A stretch of 19,191 nt of DNA from Acephala macrosclerotiorum. Its lineage: Eukaryota > Ascomycota > Leotiomycetes > Helotiales > Mollisiaceae. The notes under the pieces are model-generated. The model had not been told where the DNA came from. It saw nothing but the letters and a program-made list of their open reading frames with translations, and made no database searches. Both the position numbers and the translations under genes were made by a program. Of this stretch, positions 1 through 7,692 are shown piece after piece (position 1 is the stretch's first letter; each line of letters opens with the position of its first letter). The stretch lies in contig MU119789.1 of assembly GCA_014904845.1 (NCBI GenBank), positions 1 to 19,191 on the forward strand, written 5' to 3'.

Positions 1-2405
1 TTTTTTTATTTTATTGTTTTTTTTTCAATTTATTAAACTCTATTAAAACAATAAAATTAATTAATTTTTTTATAAAAAAAAAAAAAATAAATTTTAAAAT
101 TTAAATTTATTATATATTAAATTTTTTTTTTTTAATAAATTTCAAATAATTTCTTTGCGATTTAATAATTATAAAAAAATAATAAATTAATTATTTCGAT
201 TTCTCAAGAAAATTATTTGAATAAATTTTTTTTTTAATATTAAAAATCGAATTTTAATTGAAGATTTTTTAAAGTAAATTTAATTAAATATTATAAAAAA
301 AAAATTTAAAAATTGAAATTATACGTCTATAAAATAAAAACTTTTATTAATCGAAAATATATCGAAAATTCTAAGAATTTTAATTTTTTTATTTCATTTT
401 TCGTGAATTTAATATTTATTAATATTAATAAAAAAATTTATAATAAATTTCGAATTTTCTTTGAAAATCGATTTCAAGAATTTTATAATAATAAATCTTT
501 TTTTAATAATATTCAATTTGAAAAAATCGATACAATTTTTAATATAATTCGTTATATGAAATTTTTAAATTATTTTATTATTCGATATAAGATTTTTCAA
601 TAATTAAATTATTAAAATTCGTTTAATAATAAATATTTGTATATTTATTAATAAAAATAAATTACAATTTAAATTAAATTAATTTTTTAATATTTTAAAA
701 TAAAAAAATAAAAAAAATTTTTAATAATAAATATTTTTTTAAATACAAAAATAAAAAATTAATAATATTTGTAAAAAATAATTAAAAGTATTTAATTATT
801 TTTAATAATAAATTCAAATTTAAAATTTGTTTATTTTTTTTTTTTTATTAAATTCTAAAAAAAAAAAAACGAGTTTATTATATAATAAAATTATATGTTT
901 TCTTTTTAAAAATCTTTGTAAATAATTAATTTCGAAAATAGTATTAATTACGTATTTTTTAGTACATAAAAAACTTTTATTTATTATAAATTAATTAATA
1001 ACTTTTTCTATTTTTATTTTAATTGATTAATTAATTAATTTACGAATTACAAATTATTTCAAATAAATTTAATTTATTGATTAAAACAAATTAATTTACG
1101 ATTGAATTTTTTTGTTTTGTATTTTATTATTTTTTTATAATTCAAATAAAAAAATAAATTAAAAGAAAAAAGAAAAAAAAATAATATAAAAAACTAAAAA
1201 AAATATTTATTAAAAAAAAATCAAAAAAAAAAAAATTTTATATTATATTTCGAATTTTGTAATTATTTAATTTATAAAATCAAAAAAAAAAAAATTATTT
1301 CAATTTCGACGTTTATAATCTTCGACGAATTTCGAGAATAGTACTAATTTACTAGCGTTATTTTTAAAGTTTAATTATATGATTTTTATATTGAAATATT
1401 AATAAATTTTACGTATTAACGAATTACGATAAAAAAAAAAAAATAAAAATACTTTTTTAAATAATTAAATTAAATTAATTTTTATTACAAAGAAAAAATT
1501 ACCAGTGTGAATACAATATTAGTTTAGTAGTCACGTGCGATACTAGGCCAGATCGGGACTAGCGCTATTTGCGCTAGAATTGAGATTATATTTTTTAATT
1601 TTTACGTATTTATTAGATTTAAAATTTACAATTAATCAACGAATTATTCAATTTATTTATTTATTTCGTTTTTAATTTATTATTAGTAATAAATATTTCT
1701 AATAATATTAACAATTTCGAAATTAAAAAGTTTTTTACTAGAGTTTCAAGTTTAATTTATTACGAAAAACGCGATTAAAAGTTTGAAAAATATAAAAACT
1801 TATAAAATTTATATTTTATTTTTTATAAAATTTTAAATTAATTTTAAAAATTAAACTCGTTTATTTTTATTTTACAATTAAAAATATATTTGTATTTTTA
1901 TTTTATTTTTGAATTTATTTTTTAATATTAATTATTTTTTTAATATAATAATTTTTATAATATAAATTAAATTAAATTTAAATTTTTATTTAATAATATT
2001 AAAATTAAAAAAAAATTATAAATAAAAAAAATTATAATTTTAAAATATTTATATTTAAATATAAATTTAATATATATAATTTTTTATTTATTCATAAAAT
2101 AATTAATTTAATTCTTTATTTTAATATTAAATTTATAAATTATTTTTTTAATTTAATTTTTTAAATATAATAAAAAAATATTTTATTATATAAATTTATT
2201 AAATTTATTAATAAAAATCGTAATTGAAAAACAAATTAATATAAAATAATAAAATAATAAAAAATTAATATATTTTATATTTAAAAAATTTTTATTTAAA
2301 ATTTTTATTAAAATTATTAAATAAAAAAATATAATTTAATATTATACGTAATTAATATTATAATAAAAATAATAATTAAAAAATCGATATCGATAATAAA
2401 AATAA
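1..2405. repeat. AT-rich RIP-degraded block
   Basis: The sequence is almost entirely A and T, with homopolymer and TTAATTAA-like runs and no believable reading frame. The one long open frame (313-603) starts at a TTG and encodes only Asn/Phe/Ile/Lys-rich low complexity. This is what fungal transposons look like after heavy repeat-induced point mutation (C to T on either strand). Residual C is often in CpG. No transposase or reverse transcriptase motif survives, so the original element cannot be named. Composition returns to normal abruptly near 2406. Confidence 0.8.
1559..1577. other. Perfect hairpin in a small GC island
   Basis: CTAGCGC (1559-1565), loop TATTT, GCGCTAG (1571-1577): a 7-bp perfect inverted repeat inside an island of about 80 bp (1501-1580) that escaped the surrounding AT enrichment. 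It could be the end of an element (terminal hairpin) or a remnant of a less mutated insertion. No function can be assigned. Confidence 0.5.
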
Positions 2406-2410
2406 AAAAA

Positions 2411-2602
2411 CTACGTATTTCCATTAGCAATAATCAATGATTTCAAGTTGGATACGCCGTACCCCGTAGAATTTAATTGATTATTAATAATCGCGATAGC
2501 GCTTTCGGGATCCTGGTTGTCTGTCATTGCAATAGTCTCTGATGGACCAGTTCTTGTATGCGCGCCTCGTGGCTTGAGGTTTAGAGTACTGGTATCAATC
2601 AA
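2411..2602 (-). pseudogene. Coding-like fragment, unrecognised, at AT-block edge
   Basis: An open frame of 63 codons with protein-like composition (segments MTDNQDPESAIAIINNQLN and STGYGVSNLKSLIIANGNT) reads toward the AT-rich block and stops at a TAG two codons from the composition boundary. A TAG there could be a mutated CAG, so this may be the surviving 5' or central part of a gene whose 3' part lies in the degraded block. I do not recognise the family. An upstream ATG exists at 2602, with another inside the frame (Met of MTDNQ). It could also be a chance frame. Confidence 0.3.
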
Positions 2603-3231
2603 GAGCAGCTACGAGGCTGTGCGATAATATTTTACTGATGTACTCTGTAGACTGCAAATTTGTGGATCGTTGAAAATCGAAGTGTAAAAGATGTAGAAGA
2701 CTACAAAAATGAAAGCGCGATCTTATACCCTAGCAAAAAGCAACAACGGATTCACCGCATCCAATTTGGACTAACATAAGTTCATGTGAAAGAGAACTAG
2801 CAGTGACATATGGTAGCTTCAGGGACTATGAAACGGAAATCATAAGTAAAGAAATATGGGAGGAAGCCTACCCGTCTTAGATAACTAAGATAATTTCGGA
2901 TTATACTAGGCTTGCTCTTCGTCCTGTAATGTTTGTCTTAAATTGGAGCAATGATTCCGAGTATATGCTAGAATCTAGAACCTAACAGTTTGTAGCCCTT
3001 GCTTCCGTATTTGTCCCTCAAAGCTCAAAGCCCAATGCCCAACCTTGTCCTGTCAGGGTATTCAGAGATTTAGAGGTTTACGTGAAATAGAACGGAAGAC
3101 TGCTTCTCTTGAGCTAGTGTAGATCAAAAACAGAGTTTCCTTAGGGACCTTTGTAACCTTGTAGACAATCCTTAGTTTTGATGGAATAACTTGGCTTCGT
3201 CGTTGCTCCATTCCGTGACAAGTCCTCGATA
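2603..3231. other. Intergenic, no gene seen
   Basis: Normal base composition but frequent stops in all six frames. I see no RNA gene, repeat or recognisable motif. The part nearest 3231 is presumably the 3' flank of the minus-strand gene ending at 3232. Confidence 0.5.
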
Positions 3232-3744
3232 TCACCATTCATCAAGCCGTGTCCTCCAGTCATGCACTCGCGTCACGCCCTCTCTTCTTTGTGTCCTTCT
3301 CTCCTTCCTCGCGCCTGGCGTGCCTTTCTCCATTACCAACCCACTTCCCATCCACTCATTTCTCTGCTGCGGTGGAAGAGATCTGACATACGTCTTCCTC
3401 GCGTTCTTTACCATTTCCCTCGGCTCAGGCTCAAAAATCGTCAAATCAGCACATAATGCTACCAAACTGCCTCCAGCAATAATGTGGGGTTGAATAAGGT
3501 AACTAGGGGCTTTGACTGGGACAGCGTTACTGTTTGGAATAGTGGCATATTGCGGTCCTGTTTCTCTGACTGTTGTAGTGCTCATAGGTTTTGTGAATTC
3601 GTATTGCCATTTATCTGTGATGTTGGTCAGGAATTGCCAGGTAGGAAACGGGATGCAAAGAAGTTGCTTACCTTGAGGCCCTTTCCGAGCCCGGTAGTAC
3701 ACTTGTTGAGAGCCGTCCCACGACCATGGTGACCAAGAACTCAT
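3232..3744 (-). CDS. Small hypothetical fungal protein, two exons
   Basis: Predicted join on the minus strand: exon 1 3744-3672, intron 3671-3615, exon 2 3614-3232, giving 151 aa. The intron is 57 nt, with donor GTAAGC, a CTGAC branch point close to the acceptor and acceptor ACAG. It is a multiple of three without a stop, so the unspliced frame also stays open (170 aa). The N-terminus (MSSWSPWSWDGSQQVYYRAR) resembles the Trp/Tyr-rich starts of many uncharacterised fungal proteins. A central hydrophobic stretch (SYLIQPHIIAGGSLVALCAD) is too mild to call a membrane helix. The C-terminus is strongly basic (RKERRTQRREG). I assign no function. Start chosen as the only ATG before the Trp-rich segment. 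Confidence 0.55.
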   Translation of the reverse strand: MSSWSPWSWDGSQQVYYRARKGPQGKQLLCIPFPTWQFLTNITDKWQYEFTKPMSTTTVRETGPQYATIPNSNAVPVKAPSYLIQPHIIAGGSLVALCADLTIFEPEPREMVKNARKTYVRSLPPQQRNEWMGSGLVMEKGTPGARKERRTQRREGVTRVHDWRTRLDEW

Positions 3745-4313
3745 TGCAGTAATTTAATCCGTACTTTCGGTTGAAGATGGTGGTATAATATTTTTAATTG
3801 CTCGTCCGAAGTGATGTCACTGGTAACTTTACTCGAAGATGTTTGAGGCCGAGGAGGGACTTTAAAACTGATGAAAAATCGTTGAGACTTTATGCCGAAG
3901 GCTCGCATCGAGTTATCATTATCCCGAAACCTACGTAGGCGTTCACATGTAATCAAAAAATGACGCGTAGCCACCTCGAAAACAAAAACAAATGCGCCTC
4001 GTACCTGCCACCCCTTCCAAAACCGTCAAGAAAAAAGGGCATTCCTGCATACCGAGTACCAATGTGATCAACCCCTCCCGGCTTCGATCCTATCGACATC
4101 CAATACCACGCCACCGGTTCAATCCCATTCACATGAGCGGCTTGTCTAGCCTTGATAATGCATGAGGGCATATCTGCCGTCGTGGATGCCTTGGACCAAA
4201 GAATAGGTGATTCGTGGCAATGCCGATGATGGTTCGAAGAGATGGGGAAGCCATGTGGCAAAGCGAAATGGCTCACCGAGCTGGGAGCCAATTAGAAATT
4301 GGCGAGGATGCAT
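3745..4313. other. Intergenic or gene relic upstream of 3232-3744
   Basis: Two minus-strand open stretches lie here (3953-4291 and 3741-3974). The first opens with TTG, not ATG, and contains a protein-like run around VNGIEPVAWYWMSIGSKPGG (about 4070-4130). A neighbouring frame over the same bases is also partly coding-like but broken by TAG and TGA. This could be a decayed gene cut by the transposon inserted at 4321/4322, but I cannot identify a family. It is also the promoter region of the gene starting at 3744. Confidence 0.3.
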
Positions 4314-4321
4314 GGTTCCAC
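4314..4321. repeat. 8-bp target-site duplication, left copy
   Basis: GGTTCCAC immediately before the left terminal repeat. The identical 8-mer follows the right terminal repeat at 5387-5394. An 8-bp duplication is the hallmark of hAT-superfamily insertion. Confidence 0.85.
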
Positions 4322-5386
4322 TAGGCTGCTCGTGGGGGATCCATGGGGTGGAGTTTTAAAATTTTCCCTCTATTTACGAGTCCTCTATAGGGCGAAAATA
4401 TATTAGTCCTCTACTCACGGATTTTTTATGGGTTTTGTAAAGTTTCTATAGAAAATACATAAATTGTATAAAAATATAAATATATTTATTCAAATTTAAT
4501 TTAAAAAAAATTAATAAAAAAATTAGTAAAAAAATTAGTAAAATAATAAATATTATAAAATAAATATAATTATAATTAAAATTTTTAAATATAACATATT
4601 ATAATAATATAAAACTAAATTAGTATTATCGTATCGAATTAGAACTAATCAAATCACGTGATTAAATTGAGAATATATTTTATTATAATAAACGTAATAA
4701 TAATAATAATAATAATAAAAAGAATGTATTTTTTTAGATTATAATAATAATTTTAAATAAGTAAAAATTAAAATTACGTATTTATTACTATATCGTATAT
4801 CGTAATATATTTCAAGTTGAGCTTTCGTATCACGTATAAATAATAGTATTGCAATAGTAATAAAGAATTTGATTCAATTAAAAAGTGCTACTACGAACTA
4901 TATAGTCCGTGACACGTGACTAGACTGATGTCTGAGGCACTAGTGTGTAGAGAAAGAACGTTGAGTTTTCGAGCGTCGAGTTTTCGAGCGTCGAGCTTTC
5001 GAGCGTCGAGCTTTCGAGCGTCGAGCTTCGAGTTTTTGAGCGTTTTAATTTTAAATATATTTATTTTTATTTTCGATATTTTCGCGATTTGCTCGTATAA
5101 ACTACGTAAAATTTTACTTAAAAAAACTAAAAATATTAAATATTAAATTATTTAATATATTCTTAGTTTAATCACGTAATCAAACTAATTTTAATTCGAA
5201 ACGATAATACTATATTTTATGAATATTCTATTTTTAGATGAGGCCTCATAGAGCCTTATAAGTAGAGGACTAAAAATAGAACTTTACTCGTAGAGGACTC
5301 TCAAAAAAAAACTCTACTTAGACTTACTTTATGAGGTGGAGTAGAAATGGAGTTCCACACTCCATGGTTTTTTTGCGAGCAGCCTA
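4322..5386. mobile_element. hAT-like non-autonomous transposon, 1,065 bp, copy 1
   Basis: The ends are perfect 11-bp inverted repeats (TAGGCTGCTCG at 4322-4332 and its complement at 5376-5386), bounded by a perfect 8-bp target duplication. Further inside, both ends carry two copies of AGTCCTCTA in inverted orientation (4379-4387 and 4405-4413; complements at 5263-5271 and 5291-5299), as expected of subterminal transposase-binding repeats. A third inverted pair (about 4621-4680 versus 5159-5211, sharing TAGTATTATCG and TCGAATTA) makes the arms long and imperfect. The interior is AT-rich, with a CpG-rich 15-bp tandem repeat and no transposase frame, so it would need a transposase from elsewhere. 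hAT membership rests on duplication length and TIR style only. Confidence 0.8.
4963..5040. repeat. 15-bp tandem repeat inside the hAT-like element
   Basis: Four consecutive units of GAG(T/C)TTTCGAGCGTC start at 4963, 4978, 4993 and 5008, followed by a degenerate partial unit to about 5040. The only differences between full units are T/C transitions at one position. Each unit carries three CpG sites. An open frame runs through it (Phe-Arg-Ala-Ser-Ser repeats) but looks incidental. Confidence 0.85.
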
Positions 5387-5394
5387 GGTTCCAC
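5387..5394. repeat. 8-bp target-site duplication, right copy
   Basis: GGTTCCAC, identical to 4314-4321, directly after the right terminal repeat of the hAT-like element. Confidence 0.85.
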
Positions 5395-5395
5395 G

Positions 5396-5672
5396 CAGCG
5401 TTCTCAATGGACAGACAAGTAGGATTTTAACTAAATGTCCGCACTGCTCCGGACAAGCTTTAGTTTGAATCTGAGAGTTAACGGATAAGCACGGTTCGTA
5501 ACGGATTAGTCGGATTGTATTTATTAATAAGCGGACACTTGGGCAGTTTCTCAAAAATCCAGTGTCCAATCCGGCCTGACATAGTCGGGTTCTAGAAATA
5601 AGAAATCTGAACTGAGCTAGCATGGAAAGATAGGCTTGGACACGGAAGATTGTCTGCCCATTGAGAACGCTG
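5396..5672. mobile_element. 277-bp TIR element (MITE-like)
   Basis: Inverted terminal repeats of 23 bp with one mismatch: CAGCGTTCTCAATGG at the start (5396-5418) and its complement at the end (5650-5672), differing only at A/G in the following GACAGACAA/GGCAGACAA. CAGNGNTNTCAA is a common hAT-type terminus. No flanking 8-bp duplication is visible now: the left flank is GTTCCACG and the right flank GGGGTTGG. The left flank was altered or occupied by the neighbouring element, whose target duplication ends one base away. No coding capacity. Confidence 0.7.
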
Positions 5673-5916
5673 GGGGTTGGTGATTGGTTGAGGCTTTGCC
5701 TTTTTGAAAGAGGAAGATAAATACAAGCTAGAAGCAGAACGTATGTACATGAATCATCTCATCTTGCATGAGATCGAGCGTCGTGGCTTTGACTGCTGTG
5801 GAATTATGCACAAGCATCGATGTCATCCGTCAGGCTAGGTATTGTCGAAGCCATTAGCGTTCCTCCGCTTCCATTTCCAAATGGTGTCGAGAAATGGAAT
5901 CAGCAAGAAGATCTAA

Positions 5917-6837
5917 TTACACACATTGCGAATAATACGCATTCTACACCGTACACGTCGTTCCCGAAACACAAGTACCAACTCCCATTCAGCCGGTGTC
6001 TCCACACTGGTAGTATTTTGAGATAGACCCACCGGTGCTTGTTGACGCCGTGGCAGAGGAGACGACGACGAAAGTTATTGGTGTTGAAGTGGCGACTTTA
6101 ACCGGTGGTGTGCTTGTGTTGGTTGGAGTCACTTTGATTGTTGATGAGGTTTTGGGGGTGGCGACAACGGCTGCTGCTGTACTCGTGGATGTGGAGACTA
6201 CGGCGCTGGATGCGGTAGAGTCGCTGCCGGTCTCGATTGAGGCGCTGTAGGCTGAGACTGAGAACACGGCATCGGCTCCTGAAAATAGTAATCAGCAAAC
6301 GAGAAAGTTCACCATCATGTCCTATATTGGTTGAAATAATACAGTAAAGATGTCGACTGCTCGACAGAAGGGCAATTTCCGCTTACCTGTGAATGGCTCC
6401 GTCCCAGCTTCCAAGGTAGTGATGTATTGACTCGTCGAGAATCCCTCATTATCAACGAGATAAGTAAAGAAATCCAAAAGATCGCCAGAGAAATCCGTAG
6501 CTTCATCCACAGCAACGAAGCTGTACACAGTAGTGTCTCCGTTTGATCCTAAGTATAGCTTGAACGAGACATCGTTGATCGTGGTTGTTGCGATGACAGA
6601 TCCGGTAGAGTAAGGGCAACGTTTGTGTAGCTTTTTATATCACTGGATCCGCCGTACCATGTCTAACTCGTAGACCAAACGACTATCCCATCAGTATCGC
6701 TGTCGATCGTTGTGCATTGCGAGCTAGAGCTGTTTTAGACGATAGCGAATGTTAAGTGTGAGAAGTCCGAAGTGTTATGCAGCATCTAATTCGGAACGGA
6801 ATACGCCAAGCAATATGAGATTGAGACGACCTAGAAG
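5917..6837 (-). pseudogene. GH12 endoglucanase with C-terminal CBM1, inactivated
   Basis: Read on the minus strand, the frames give a GH12 (endo-beta-1,4-glucanase/xyloglucanase) scaffold. About 6780-6601: a Cys-containing N-terminal part with SSSSQCTTIDSD and then [19 protein letters not shown]. 6600-6387: [18 protein letters not shown] and [14 protein letters not shown]. An intron 6386-6279 (GTAAGC to TTTCAG) joins to ADAVFSVSAYSASIE. A Ser/Thr-rich linker and a CBM1 cellulose-binding module (YYQCGDTG, then TCVSGTTCTV, then NAYYSQCV) end at TAA 5917-5919. Damage: TAA at 6737-6735, TAG at 6665-6663 where a Trp is expected, TGA at 5991-5989 in place of the CBM1 Trp, TAG at 5946-5944 in place of its Gln, and a frame break near 6601 where roughly 60-70 residues of the GH12 core, including the segment with the first catalytic Glu, appear to be missing. 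The N-terminus is uncertain. Secreted cellulose/xyloglucan degradation would have been the ancestral role. Confidence 0.8.
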
Positions 6838-7692
6838 AGTACTCTTTAAAGTATCAAATTTAAACTGGAGCTCGCATCCTGAATCGGCTTCGCAACCTCA
6901 TCAAACCACAGCAGAAAAGGGCACTCTCTTGTGGCTCTCCGAGCACTCCATCACCTCTCGCGGAAAGAGGTCTTCAACCCGGCCATGACTTTAAAGCTAA
7001 TACGCCTAATATCATCTCGTTCGCAACAAAGTCAGGTGGAAGTTCCCACAATGAAACATTACTGCTTACGACGTGAGGCTGACGGTTTGGAATTAACATC
7101 AGATTGACGCAGAGCTTTGATTCGGTTGGCTTCGGTTGTTCCGAAAGGTTGAACTTTGGAAATGGTGTTAAGTTAGTCCGTTACTGGGACTGGAAGTATT
7201 TATCACCAATACTACCTAGATACAGCTTTGATATAAATATTCAAGCAATTGGTGATAGAGCGCCTTGTGTATCAACCACCCTGCTAAAACCTGGGGGCTC
7301 TCTCGTGAGAACCGAAGAAGACGAAACTCAAAAGGCTTTCCTCAGACTCCTTCCACGGTGCGCGGACTTAACACGTGATAGTACAGCCAGGCATCACCTG
7401 ACTCGTGCCACCTATCCTTTCAACGCACGACTTCAACGACCTCGTTGAATTTCTCAAGAGACCCCCCATCTTCCCAATATCTTGCAGCATAAAGTAAGGC
7501 ATCCCTGAAATTTAAGCACCCAAGGCTCGAACCCACACACGCCTTATTGGGATTACACAGCCACCGCGGCTTGACTTTCCCTATCAAAAAATAATCCAGC
7601 GATTTCCGAAGCGGTCCATTATACTTATGATCTGAATATTCTGGCGCGATGGAAGGGGGGGGGGACAAGAATAGCATCCACACAAGTAAGAA
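6838..7692. other. Intergenic, no confident gene
   Basis: Normal composition. Open frames at 7104-7448 (plus) and 7420-7683 (minus) lack recognisable motifs and have no supporting splice or domain evidence. A run of ten G lies at about 7655-7664, just past the stop of the receptor gene. On the minus strand GGTTCGAGCCT near 7528-7538 resembles a Pol III B box, but no tRNA fold surrounds it. Confidence 0.45.

Noticed and set aside
313..603. 96-codon open frame in the first AT block
   Set aside because: Starts at TTG, encodes only Asn/Lys/Phe/Ile-rich low complexity, and arises from AT-only DNA.
1559..1577. Helitron 3' end
   Set aside because: A hairpin ending in CTAG is present, but the following base is A rather than T and there is no spacer between hairpin and CTRR.
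3953..4291. Complete 112-aa protein
   Set aside because: No ATG start, and a competing broken frame over the same bases; I could not place it in any family, so it is described only as a possible relic.
4699..4720. CRISPR-like or meaningful repeat from the TAA run
   Set aside because: It is a simple AAT trinucleotide microsatellite within the transposon.
4916..5146. Open frame with Phe-Arg-Ala-Ser-Ser repeats
   Set aside because: It is produced by the 15-bp tandem repeat inside the transposon and runs on into AT-rich sequence; no sign of a real protein.
5384..5623. 79-codon minus-strand frame
   Set aside because: Lies across the 277-bp TIR element and its flank; composition and position make it a chance frame.
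6035..6250. Plus-strand Val/Thr-rich frame
   Set aside because: It is the antisense shadow of the Ser/Thr-rich linker of the GH12-CBM1 pseudogene.
7104..7448. 114-codon plus-strand frame
   Set aside because: No motif, no splice support, no family resemblance; kept only as unassigned intergenic.
7520..7600. tRNA gene on the minus strand
   Set aside because: A B-box-like GGTTCGAGCCT is present, but no cloverleaf stems can be formed around it.
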